Shown here piece after piece: positions 30,798-39,661 of a stretch of 64,000 nucleotides of DNA (positions within the stretch are counted from its first letter, which is position 1; each line of letters begins with the position of its first letter). This DNA comes from Trileptium ribeirensis. Taxonomy: Eukaryota > Nematoda > Enoplea > Enoplida > Thoracostomopsidae. Location: assembly GCA_030248225.1 (NCBI GenBank), contig JASANE010001471.1, positions 43,660-107,659 on the forward strand, in the 5' to 3' direction. The translations under genes were made by a program, and so were the position numbers. Below the pieces are notes generated by a model. The model ran no database searches, had not been told where the DNA came from, and saw only the letters and a list, made by a program, of their open reading frames with translations.

Positions 30798-33660
30798 ATG
30801 GAGACACAAGCCTTATATTTACGTCAGCAGCAAAAACAAGCATTACGGCTGAATGTAAATGAAGAGATTACGAAATCCGCTCAAATAATCCTTTTTAATA
30901 GATCAGAGATGTTGTTAGCCACAGAAGCGATACTTTATGAGCTAGCGAACTATCGTTCTAGACTATTAACTAAGCTAGACGAAGAACGTTTACGTAATTT
31001 GTTCGAACGACACACAAGAAATTCAGGCTGCAGTCGACTTGTTTGATGTAGTTCTGAAAGCGATAGCGCTGTTGACCGCGAAAGTATTGCCGTATAAACA
31101 TGCGGCAGAGGTTGCACTAGACAACCATTCAACAGCGAATAGTGGCCCAGCTGGTGCGCTTAGGTTGCCGTCCGTCAAGTTGCCGAAGCTCGAGTTGACT
31201 AAGTTTTGTGGCAACCCCTAAATTGGTCTGAGTTCTGGGGACGGGTATTCCAGCACGATGCATCACAGCTCTGAACTTTCTGATGTAAAACAAATTTAAA
31301 TATTTGCGGTCCTTTTGTGGTGCGATGCGCTTCGTTTGGTGAATAGCTACATACTGACCATGGAAAATTACCAAACCACTGTCGAAGTGCTCTCTGATCG
31401 ACTCATCAATAAACAATTACCGATTTTTCACACTTTGAGGCACTGTGGATACTTCCCGGTGCTAATTAACAAACAGATCAGCTTCAGACAACATACGATG
31501 AATGTAAAAAGCATATTGGCAGCTTAATCGCATCAGGTCTCAAAGGGGGCATATTTGGCCAAGTGTTTACCCCAATCATACTGTCGAATTTGCCAATTTA
31601 CATCAAAATGAAAATTCATTGCCAAAATGGATCGAAGCCTTGGTGTCTTCAGAGTCTCTTGATCTGTTGCGTTAGGAAATACGTGCACGTGATATGATCC
31701 AGCGCACATTCAGTGGAATCAGCTCATCCGACACACCTGATCAAACCCGTTGAGAAATCGGTTGTCGAAAACACCAAGGTCGTTCCAAGTTTTTGAAGTT
31801 TCTTCAGCGACACTTCTGGAAGCTAGTAATCGCCAGCCCATCGCAAAGTTTCGATTTGCGGTTTATGTAATTATGGCCACTATAGTGGTCACTACCGCAA
31901 ATAGTCTGACCTCGCAGCTCGAAAATGCAACGCTTGTGGGAGATGCTTCTCATGCATGAGAAGCGAGCAAATCCAGAATGATTGCTCCAAGAAATATGCT
32001 TCCGTCTACTGCAAAAAATTAGGACATCATCATAATTTGATAGAAGTAGCGGCTCATCGTCTTCTTCTGATGCTTCTTGAATAGTTGAACATCGCGGTTC
32101 ATCGGACACATTTGTAAACAGCGCACTTTTGTCTCATGGCGAAACGGTTTCCTGCAAACGGTGTTGGCGTCCGTGTCAGGTGGAGCGGGAAATACCCCAT
32201 CGAAGTCTCGTTTTCTTTTTGATACTGGTTGTTCACAGACCTTCATATCTGCAAATTTGGCGAAAGTTGTCGGTGCGTGTTCTTGTGGCAAGGCAATAGT
32301 ATTCACTGCAGGTTTCGGAGCAGGAAATCGCAAGACTGTCGATTACAAGATGGTGGAGTTAGGCGTGATGTTACACGATGGAAGTTACAGAACTACCACG
32401 GCAAATATAATTCCAGTTATTTCATGCCCGGTGTATAACCATCCTATTGACGTGAGAAAGCATCCGGAAACCAATCGCTGATTTCGGCCGAACCAGTAGC
32501 TCCTCGACAGAGCAGGTAGGTAATGACATACTTATTGAGAACGATTACTACTTCGTTTTTATCGGGTGTGAACTAATAACTTGTTCCAGTAGCCTTATTT
32601 TTTGCAGTCAGCGTTTGGGTTTATGTCGACTGGCCGAGCGGAAGCAAAGCCTTATCAAAAAACGGGATCAGAATTGTTGCTTTTAGAAGACATCAGATAG
32701 CATCATATGATTTTTTGGGCCGAGCTAGACCCTACGAATATATTTAGCTAATAGTAAACTGATGCTGATAAATTGTCACAAGAACCAGAGTCGGCTCTAA
32801 AAGCCAGAAATATATGACATCAATGGGAAATCGCAAAAAATGGAAATTTGTGATATTTATGGTCATATATTCGTAAAACATCCTTCCAGTTACAATAGAA
32901 TATTTTTCATACATGAAAGAGTGTGTTTAAATAACTACTAGGTTGCTTTGCTAGGGCGTTTAAACAGAAATTTTGAAAATAGCTATATTTACGTATTTAT
33001 TTTACCTGCATTTATGCGACTTAATTTAATTACTAGTAATCTTGCTTTTTTGGGCCTAGAGTTAAATATATTTCATGTAGCACAATCTGTAAACTGAGTG
33101 TAATAAATATTTTTTCAGTTCTGCCCCGGCTATCAGAAACTGCGACATAGCCACTTTCGGCTCGTAAAAACATACTAGCATAGCTTAGCTATTTATTTTA
33201 TTTATGAATGGCGGGATGTGGCTGTGCTTTTTTGTCAAGAGCCAGAATTGGCTCCGTGACAGAATCCGGCCCTAGGTGGACACATCTTAACGTAAATGAC
33301 GCATTATTACACGCTGACTTACCCGATAGCGCTAAGCATCTTATGCAGTTGTCGAAGCGCGATTATTTGAGGGACCTGATGATACAAGATTGCCACGAGG
33401 GATAGTTCCATTCCGGGATAGCACATACCATTTCACGGCTCCGGTACAGGTTTTGGGTCATCCACGGCAGAAATTAGGTGATGCGAGATTTGCGATCATA
33501 ATATTGGTGTCGCTGGAAGTGTGGTGTAACCTTCGATGAACCGCCGGTTTCTACATTGTAGGAGTTTCGAGTCGACCGACAGACAACTTTCAAACTATTG
33601 GTTTGGACTATTTATAGCCGCCGGCAATTCCTAATCCACAGCATGGCGCCCGAAAAAAGA
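30798..33660 (+). pseudogene. BEL/Pao LTR retrotransposon relic (gag, protease, integrase end)
   Basis: The reading order on + is that of BEL/Pao. Gag starts at ATG 30798 (METQALYLRQQQKQALRL) and, after frame changes, gives LPKLELTKFCGNP, DGYSSTMHHSSELSDV and DALRLVNSYILTMENYQ (the DUF1759-like core). The retropepsin-like domain lies at 32161-32575, with FLFDTGCSQTFISANLA and VGNDILIENDYYFVFIG. Near 33280-33405 is the integrase zinc-binding region (DALLHADLPDSAKH, QLSKRDYLRDLMI). Reverse transcriptase and RNase H are absent: the 630 bases between protease and integrase are non-coding. Frames are broken in several places. It ends against the Polinton at about 33660. Confidence 0.75.
32161..32575 (+). 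pseudogene. BEL/Pao aspartic protease segment
   Basis: This is the best preserved part of the relic. DTG is intact in FLFDTGCSQTFI; TAGFGAGNRKTVDYK and the later NDILIENDYYFVF match the DUF1758-type BEL protease, whose family consensus ends ...LIG.DYYW.... A stop at 32479-32481 and a frame change divide it from the final part at about 32515-32575. Confidence 0.7.
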
Positions 33661-33669
33661 TTGTTTAAG

Positions 33670-33987
33670 TTACCAATGGTGTAGAAAGACAGTCTCATCG
33701 ATCAAATGGTCAGTTTCAGAAGCCCCGTACGACACGAGATGACACGTGAAATTCAAGGTATACTTGATCTGATCAGCATTGAATTCGTTTGTTGTTGTGC
33801 AAAAGAAACTATGTCTATTCCAATGGTGTTCCGTAAATTTAAATTCTAACCTTGTTTTTGGTGGTAGGTATTTAGGAGTTAAATGTGCATCAATAATTAG
33901 TGGAAAATGAAGCTCACATTTTTGAGACACCGCAGTCAACGCGTTTCTATAAATGGAACCTTCATTATCTTCAAGATCATCAAACAT
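33670..33987 (-). pseudogene. Polinton major capsid protein, downstream fragment
   Basis: The frame contains QKCELHFPLIIDAHLTPKYL, PPKTRLEFKFT and later NEFNADQIKYTLNF, fitting the second half of the double jelly-roll capsid protein of Polintons. It is out of frame with the N-terminal part at 34238-34597 and the C-terminus is missing, cut off by the element's left boundary. Confidence 0.65.
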
Positions 33988-34024
33988 ATATGTCAGATCA
34001 GGTTTGTAAAGACATCCTGCTAAA

Positions 34025-34395
34025 TATTGTTTTCTTTGTTCCTGTAGTGTTTTTGGTTGAAAGTTATCGGTTCTCCATTTATTTTCATCTCAACCGATGA
34101 AAAGTGTCCATACCCGAACATATTACATGGTGCAAATTTAAGAGTTGTATCTTTAATCTCCTTACCATCACCTTTCAGTATTTGAAATTATTGTTTTCTT
34201 TGTTCCTCACTCATATGTAACATATACAATATGTATGTCATCCAGTTGTAGTGTCTTTTTGGTTGAAAGTTATCGGCTCTTCATTTATTTTCATCTCAAC
34301 CGATGAAAAGAGTCCATATCCGAACATATTACATGGTGCAAATTTAAGAGTTGTATCTTTAATCTCCTTACCATCACCTTTCAGTATTTGAAATT
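34025..34395. repeat. Direct duplication within the capsid gene
   Basis: 34043-34190 and 34247-34395 are about 95% identical. The preceding ATTGTTTTCTTTGTTCCT occurs at both 34025 and 34189, and 40 extra bases (34207-34246) sit only in the second unit. The duplication repeats about 50 codons of the capsid protein and breaks it. Confidence 0.85.
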
Positions 34396-34597
34396 CAATA
34401 TATAGAAATATTTTAGATAAATCAATCAAATAAAATGCACTTTCACCAATTTTAAAACGAAACGAATCATCTGTATCAGTGCTCGATAAAGTCGTTTCAC
34501 AAGCGACTTCAATCATTTGTGTTGACATGATTGAGTCTTGAACAAGGTACTTGTCATCCTGCCAATTAAGATTTTTGACGCCGCATACGTTTGACAT
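34238..34597 (-). pseudogene. Polinton major capsid protein, N-terminal fragment
   Basis: The family forms the double jelly-roll hexon of the predicted virion. The fragment starts MSNVCGVKNLNW and contains FRFKIGESAFYLIDLSKIFL and YIEFQILKGDG, then LFSSVEMKINEEPI, which match the conserved start of Polinton capsids (DLS.T.LYI...I, LFSSV.V..N). The frame stops after TFNQKDTTTG, where the capsid normally continues into YPYRAY-like text; a duplication lies just downstream. A 27-aa basic frame overlaps its start. Confidence 0.85.
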
Positions 34598-34649
34598 TTT
34601 TCTTTTTCTTTGATGACTTGCGATGCTTTTTAAGACTTTTCTTCTTCAT
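34566..34649 (-). CDS. Small highly basic peptide overlapping the capsid start
   Basis: ATG at 34649 opens 27 codons rich in Lys and Arg (MKKKSLKKHRKSSKKKK, then NVKRMRRQKS), ending TAA at 34566-34568. It overlaps the capsid start by about 30 bases in another frame. It may be a DNA-condensing virion peptide, like the small core peptides of adenoviruses, or a basic N-terminal extension of the capsid protein separated by a frameshift. An A-rich stretch could also give it by chance. Confidence 0.35.
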   Translation of the reverse strand: MKKKSLKKHRKSSKKKKNVKRMRRQKS

Positions 34650-34768
34650 AATGATTGGAATAGCTTTTAGAAGCTTTCTCGAATTAAAACATAGAGGTAG
34701 CATTTTTAAACTTAGATTTATTGAATTTATTCATCCTTTTTAAGAACTAAACCATAATATAAATATCA

Positions 34769-35359
34769 TCATTGCGTTTGAAAAAAACTCAACAGTTTGA
34801 AATTCTGAATCAAGTTCGTCAAATCGGAAAACTTTAACATGCAACTGTTTAGTTCTAGGTTCATTGTATTTTTCACATTAGATGAAATTACGTGTAGTAA
34901 TGGTTTATATCTTCCGTTTACTATTCGTTCTTTCACAAAATAACTCATTATGAACGTGGGTTTGTTATATTGCATGTTGACACATTTGTTACCAACATGT
35001 TTCCCGTTTTTCAAATGTAAAGAGTTGAAACAGAATAATATTTGTATTTCAGCAAATATCTTAATCTCTGCCTTCCTTAAAATGTAAACGCTAACACGAT
35101 CACACATGAGATCAACTAATAACTCACTGTCTTGACTAAATGTGTTTAGGTAAGATAATAAACTAGTGATAGTGTAGTAGTCTTTGTCAACTATATGTCG
35201 TTTCCAAGATTTATTTGTGAAATATTCAACAACAACACCCTTAATATTTACGTATTTGGCGGGAAGCTGATCATGCAATACTTTAACTTTTATAGTGCAA
35301 AATGCTGTTGGAAAATTAGCATCCGGTTCGCTCATATTACAAACAAGTACAACTCTCAT
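34769..35359 (-). CDS. Polinton penton (minor capsid) protein
   Basis: The open frame of 196 aa starts MRVVLVCNMSEPDANFPTAF and contains CTIKVKVLHDQLPAKYVNIK, then VVVEYFTNKSWKR and DYYTITSLLSYLNTF. This is the pattern of Polinton penton proteins, single jelly rolls that occupy virion vertices (N-terminal strand, then a W..VGL.E...P.SW motif, then a YY.....L...IN segment). It is one of the few genes here without an obvious break, though shorter than some relatives. TATATAAT lies 38 bases upstream of the start (35397-35404). Confidence 0.75.
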   Translation of the reverse strand: MRVVLVCNMSEPDANFPTAFCTIKVKVLHDQLPAKYVNIKGVVVEYFTNKSWKRHIVDKDYYTITSLLSYLNTFSQDSELLVDLMCDRVSVYILRKAEIKIFAEIQILFCFNSLHLKNGKHVGNKCVNMQYNKPTFIMSYFVKERIVNGRYKPLLHVISSNVKNTMNLELNSCMLKFSDLTNLIQNFKLLSFFQTQ

Positions 35360-35396
35360 GATTGTTGATTACATTTTATTGAAGTCTTTTAAGAAT

Positions 35397-35404
35397 ATTA
35401 TATA
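35397..35404 (-). promoter_or_regulatory. TATA box of the penton gene
   Basis: TATATAAT on the minus strand lies 38 bases before the penton start, so transcription would begin about 10 bases before the ATG. The position fits a late virus-like promoter. Confidence 0.45.
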
Positions 35405-35603
35405 CAGTATTACAAGATAAATAGAAATCAGTCATGGACTTACATCCGGTTACAACCACATTCCCACTCCCATAAATTAAAGCAACCCCCTTCTAAATCT
35501 TAAGTTTTATATAGCTCAGTTTCATACATTACAGTATATTGTGATCTAAGATTTTCATATACGAAATGTAAATTTAATTTAAATTCACATTTCAACGCCC
35601 CAA

Positions 35604-35855
35604 CTACATTTTAAGCTGTACATGAAATTCTGAAATGCATGAATATTCTAGCTTGTTTAGTTTTTCGTAAACTATGCGCAAAATTTGTTTTGCTTCTAAC
35701 TCAGACCTCACCCCCACTAATACTACCTTTCCATTTGAAAATAGCAAAATCGTTCCTCCAGGCTTGAATTTCCAAATACCACCATTTAACCGTAAAATAT
35801 TAAAATAAAAATCACGAAGTACACAAGATAGATGTAATAAATCAATTACATCCAA
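35604..35855 (-). CDS. TBP-like protein of the Polinton, probably 5' broken
   Basis: A frame of about 83 codons reads DVIDLLHLSCVLRDFYFNI, then GGIWKFKPGGTILLFSNGKV, VLVGVRSELEAKQ and ILRIVYEKLNKL. It follows the order of one TATA-binding-protein repeat: a strand and helix, then the T.LIFSSGK.V.TG.KS core, then a C-terminal helix. TBP has two such repeats; only one is visible. The frame starts at TTG with a TGA just upstream, while ATG ACA ATG in the adjacent frame (35876) suggests the true start with a one-base shift near 35856. If functional it would bind TATA-type promoters of the element. It could instead be a diverged protein of the same fold. Confidence 0.6.
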   Translation of the reverse strand: MDVIDLLHLSCVLRDFYFNILRLNGGIWKFKPGGTILLFSNGKVVLVGVRSELEAKQILRIVYEKLNKLEYSCISEFHVQLKM

Positions 35856-35882
35856 CGTTTGATATCATTGTCATGTTTGTTA

Positions 35883-36399
35883 CTATTTGTTTTCTTTTCG
35901 AATTTCCATCCATAACCCACCCAACTTCTTTAATCCCTTCCAGTCGTTCATGTCTCGGCGTTTTGCATTGTAGACGCTTTTCCCGATTCCCCAGTAGTAG
36001 TCCCATTCCGACGCTTGCGCTATTATCGCATTTTCGGTTCCCATTACTGCAGCTGGCACGTGGGGATGTTGATGAAATTTGGCTTTCATGCCCACTTTTA
36101 TGATGTTTACAGCGCGGTCGTTTGCAATCCATTCCGCAATATCGAAATTTGATATTTGTTGTTCAAGTCTCTTGTGTATTGAACGTTTGTAAGAGTTCAT
36201 AATAATGATGGTAGGTGATTTCGTCGTTAAAGTATCGAGCCTTTTCTGTTTGATACCATTGTTCAACGCAGTTGTAGGTTACTCCATTGATAGTTATTTT
36301 AGCAATATTAAAATTACTAAATAAACTCCATCCAGATCGGAATAAAACAAGTGGTTTCCCGTCAGTGCTAACGCAATACTTCATACGATGCATTTTCAA
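35883..36399 (-). pseudogene. NADAR-domain (YbiA-like) protein, one frameshift
   Basis: NADAR proteins act on ADP-ribose and NAD derivatives; some remove ADP-ribose from guanine bases, acting as antitoxins, and others act in riboflavin salvage. The first frame (36399 to about 36200) has SLFSNFNIAKITINGVTYNC, VEQWYQTEKA and RYFNDE. The second (about 36200 to 35883) has ISNFDIAEW, AKFHQ, TENAIIAQASEWDYYWGIG, NDWKGLKKLGGLWMEIR. Together they show the order SNF, VEQWYQ..KA, FND, E.S..D..WGIG and LG..LMEIR of the family. The two halves overlap and differ by one frame near 36190-36210. Key residues of both halves are present. A TATA box precedes it. Confidence 0.85.
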
Positions 36400-36426
36400 T
36401 AATGGTGATATATAGGTCTGCGAACC

Positions 36427-36437
36427 TTTATATATAT
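36427..36437 (-). promoter_or_regulatory. TATA box of the NADAR gene
   Basis: On the minus strand TATATATAAAGG lies 28 bases before the first ATG (36399), which would place the transcript start at or just after it. MKMHRM offers later Met codons (residues 3 and 6), so the real start may be one of those. Confidence 0.45.
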
Positions 36438-36466
36438 TAATAAATACCCCACATAAATATGATTAG

Positions 36467-36935
36467 TTGATTTACCCCCACAAAAAAATTCTCCATTTAG
36501 ATTTCTGCTCAGCCACATTAGTTTTCCTGTCTCTTCCAAATGCTGATAAGGGTACTCCTCTAAGTAGTGTTTCAAATTTATCTGAATCTAAAGGTCGTGG
36601 TGTTGAAAAATCGATATCAGAGACAAAATACTTTACCAAATCAAAAATATTTGAACCAACCGTCTTAATCGGGTAAATTATATTGTTATTATCATTTAGT
36701 TTTAAATCAATTAATTATTGATTTAAAATAATTATTTGATTTTTAATCAATAATTAATATTGTTTAACATCAATTTAACTTTAGTCTGTAAATTTTTAGG
36801 AAACAGTGATATATCGGGTTTTTCTCTGGTTTCGTAAACAGTGACTTCATTTTTTATTAGTGCTTTATCTGGCAATCCTCCATTCTTCATAATATCTAAC
36901 CAGCTAACAGGTACCACTGCCATCTGACGTCCCAT
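36467..36935 (-). pseudogene. Conserved small Polinton protein, split
   Basis: The first part (36935 to 36747) opens MGRQMAVVPVSWLDIMKNGG and includes NLQTKVKLMLNNINY. After an AT-rich hairpin region (36690-36760) a second open part (about 36676 to 36470) reads SNIFDLVKYFVSDIDF, FETLLRGVPLSAFGRD and RKTN, as in the C-terminal half of the same Polinton protein (SN.VDLV..V...., F...L....IP...VGN..R). The role of this family is not known to me. The parts are separated by stops, so the gene is broken. Confidence 0.6.
36690..36770. repeat. AT-only inverted repeat within the small Polinton gene
   Basis: TTAAATCAATTAATTATTGATTTAA is followed by TTATTTGATTTTTAATCAATAATTAA. The segment folds into alternating hairpins and contains almost no G or C. 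It may be where the gene was interrupted. Confidence 0.5.
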
Positions 36936-37200
36936 AATGTTTATTAAAATAATTAATCAAATGTTTAACCGCAGTAGGTTTGAGTAACATTTTCTTTTTA
37001 GAAATTGAAATACGTTTACTTGCAATACTTTTAAGAACATTTCGCTTCGTTTTGGTGTTCTGTATGATATAATATGCAATTACTGTAAATGTGTTAAGTA
37101 GAGATTGAGGTGCAACTTTAATTACAGCAGAGACAACTTTAGCAGACGACCCCTCAAGAAAGTGCAGTGCTGCTAGATTACGTTCAACAGTTCGAGACAT
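36904..37200 (-). CDS. pX-like basic membrane-active protein of the Polinton
   Basis: The open frame of 98 aa starts MSRTVERNLAALHFLEGSSA and contains VIKVAPQSLLNTFTVIAYYI, then KRNVLKSIASKRISISKKK. Polintons and adintoviruses carry a protein of this layout: a helical start with the pattern I..AP..L...I......, a basic central stretch, and an SKK.S...KK motif. It has been compared to adenovirus pX or pVI. The usual GG..P hydrophobic tail is not seen: it ends HYGTSDGSGTC, so the end may be frameshifted. It overlaps the next gene by 32 bases. Confidence 0.6.
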   Translation of the reverse strand: MSRTVERNLAALHFLEGSSAKVVSAVIKVAPQSLLNTFTVIAYYIIQNTKTKRNVLKSIASKRISISKKKMLLKPTAVKHLINYFNKHYGTSDGSGTC

Positions 37201-37306
37201 ATTTATTATAATAAAAACCTGTATTCTTTTTAAGAATAAACAAACATCTGACTGTTATCGGGGAAAATACATTGTCGCACCCTTAGTACACTCTGTGTAG
37301 CTGGTT

Positions 37307-37864
37307 TCAGATCAAGAAATAAATAACCATATGGTCTCCTAGTTGCTTGTTCAAATGCGCTTGAGAGAAAACTTGGTTTAGCAGGCCACATTTGCCGTCG
37401 CAAGGTGTGTATCTGGACTGATCTCTAAAGTTGCGAAACAAAACCATAGACTGTGCGTTCCGAGTAGTTGTTCGCATGTATTTACCTTCATGATATAAAT
37501 TTTGTATAACAAAAATTGTGCTTAACTTATTATGACGCATACGAGAAAATGCTGCTGCAAGTTTCTTATCATTTGAGGCCTCAATCATTAAATCGTCGAG
37601 TATACAAATTGTATGTCCGTCAGATGAGGGGAACTCAGCTGGTATACCTTCATGTAATTCAAAATTGGGTATTTCATTCAACATTTTACTATAAATATCT
37701 TGAAAGATACTGTAACAGTACAAAATTTTATCTACTTTGTCATTAAAGTACATGCGTTTAAGTAATCTATAAATCCAAAGCGTTTTCCCGCTACCAGTTT
37801 GACCATTCACAACACATGTGAACGGTAATTCCAAAGATAAAAGTACTTTATCACAGCCTGACAT
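37307..37864 (-). pseudogene. Polinton FtsK/HerA-type packaging ATPase
   Basis: The enzyme would pump DNA into the capsid using ATP. Residues 21-28 are the Walker A motif GQTGSGKT and residues 86-91 hold the Walker B ICILDD. A glutamine in FVIQNLYHEGK fits sensor 1 of the family, and RNAQSMVLFRNFRD matches the Polinton ATPase. After CGLLNQ the frame changes: the expected C-terminal motif RRPYGYLFLDL is present in another frame (about 37345 to 37312) and runs on to about 37250. One frameshift therefore separates the last quarter. The rest is intact. Confidence 0.85.
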
Positions 37865-38033
37865 CGTTTGAGCTATGCAAGTTTTCTTATGTCAATGTAA
37901 GTGTTGACGAGAAGTATAATAGCGTTTGCACTTGTTACATACATAACTCATAGTTATCTTTCAAGCAAGTCAAGGCTTTTTAACAGTTTTATACGTATAC
38001 CACATATCCTTTATATCCTTATATATCATTAAG

Positions 38034-38121
38034 GGTACAGCTTGTACCCCGTATGGGTACGTTTTATACCCCTATGGGTACGGATTGTACCGCTACTGCG
38101 GTTGTAAATGTTTTTCATGTA
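38034..38121. repeat. GGGTAC/GTACCC palindromic cluster between integrase and ATPase
   Basis: GGGTAC or GTACCC occurs at least five times in alternating orientation within about 90 bases (GGGTACAGCTTGTACCCC, then ATGGGTACG, TATACCCCTATGGGTACGG, GTACCG, ATGTACCC). It lies downstream of the integrase and upstream of the ATPase in transcription direction. It could be a terminator, promoter element or protein-binding site. Confidence 0.6.
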
Positions 38122-38138
38122 CCCAAGAATTCATTGAT

Positions 38139-39170
38139 TTAGGGTATCACAAGCCACTTTAAAAGGTGCTCTATACACCTTTTGGTCTTGCGTTTGCATA
38201 TAATGTTCTCAATTTTATACGAGTCACCTACCTCTTTCACGTTTTGCAACTCTTGCCTATAAAATCTTCCCAATATAGTTTCCTTATTTGCATCTTGAAG
38301 CTCGTAAACTGGAGGATTGAATGGTAGTTGTTTACTTATTGTAAACACTTCACGTGACCACAACTGGTTAAATCCACGCTCAAAAGGAAGTCGTTCAATT
38401 GAAACACGTACAATATCACCTAGCTGAAATTTATATCGAACATCCACATCTTGCGCTGGAAATAACTTTTCCCGAATTTCATCTTCATTATCAACCTTTG
38501 AAGGTGTGAAACCAAAACTGTTTTCAGTATTGTTATAACTTTCTACAAGTGATTGAAGATTATCAATATATCTACGGGAATTGTTTGCTGTTAAATATTT
38601 ATAAATTTTTGGTTTCAAAGTACGTATAAAACGTTCGGCAGTACTTGCTTTTGTTTCCTTTTTCTTAGCAGTATAAACGTTTATACTATTGTCCTTGCAA
38701 TAATCATATAACAGGTTATTTACAAACTCTTTACCATTATCGGTTTGAAAATTTTGAGTTTTAACTTGCTCAAAGATGGATTTTAATGCATTTAAAATAG
38801 TAAAAGCTGTCTTGTTCTTAACAGACACAACCCAAGCATATTTGGAAATGCAGTCAATAACAACAAGTAAATATTTTATACCATCATTATACGATGGCAA
38901 GTTACTCATATCAGATAAATCGGCCTGAAATAAATCATTTAAACCCTTAACAACAGTACGTCTACGCTTAAATCTTAATCTGCTAGGTTTACGTAAAGTA
39001 TATGTTTCCTGACCACGTAACCAATCTTTACTTCTTTAAACTTTACGTTACAACCTCCTTGTTTAGCTTCTCTATAAAGTTTAGGAGCAGTTTAAAAACC
39101 TGTAATACTTGTAGGATCGTAGTATATATCTTTAAGTTTAGAATCCATTCTTAACCTTATCACTAAACAC
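38139..39170 (-). pseudogene. Polinton retroviral-type integrase
   Basis: The family inserts the element's ends into host DNA. The open part (38909 to 38139, 256 codons) holds the DDE core: D19 in LLVVIDCISKYAW, D57 in FQTDNGKEFVN and E92 in STAERFIRTLKPK, 35 positions apart, the rve arrangement. A C-terminal region with YKFQLGDIVRVSIE and FTISKQLPFNPPVYELQD follows, an SH3-like or chromo-type tail. The N-terminal part (39150 to 38910) is broken: ATG 39149 opens a Polinton-like zinc-region start (YYDPTSITGF), an in-frame TAA follows, and a further frame change occurs near 39010 before FKRRRTVVKGLNDLFQADLS. Confidence 0.88.
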
Positions 39171-39190
39171 ATTTTGGTTTTAAGACTTTA

Positions 39191-39622
39191 TTAAACATCA
39201 ATATCAATATTCATAAGCAAATTATCATCATTACAATTAGACAAATCCTGTAACAATTCAATAAGGCCTTCATCACTAACAGTATACGTTTTGCAATGTA
39301 CATAGGCATACGAAGAAATACCGTCGTTCAATATATTCCGTTTATCCTCATATGCAGATAAGCTCGTCTTATTAAGTGTCACTGTATTCAACACAAGCTT
39401 ATCACTGCGAATCATATTCATTTTATGTTTCATGTTACTACCACTGAACAAAATGTTGCAATAGTCCCTGTGACGAATGTCTTTCTTCACAACACTCTTC
39501 TTTATACCCTTTGCACGCTTCTTTTCCACGCCGCCACACTTTATACTGTACATCTTCAATCGAAATCCAACAAATTCCTGGATGGGTTTACCAGCAGTCT
39601 CATCTTTCATTTTCCCAAGCAT
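39191..39622 (-). pseudogene. PolB C-terminal segment
   Basis: The open frame starts MLGKMKDETAGKPIQEFVGF and continues RLKMYSIK, matching the conserved GK.KDE..G..I.EFV.L..K.YS thumb motif of Polinton PolB. The remainder includes FSGSNMKHKMNMIRSDKL, also typical. It is out of frame with the palm segment at 39662-40057. Confidence 0.8.
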
Positions 39623-39661
39623 CTTTTTGTTCGTTGTTGAGAAGAGAGGGTGATCAGCGGG

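Noticed and set aside
32515..33118. An intron in a domesticated BEL/Pao gene (GTAGGT...TTTTTCAG)
   Set aside because: The first bases after the proposed donor still encode the protease end (NDILIENDYY), so the apparent intron is a deletion scar with chance splice-like ends.
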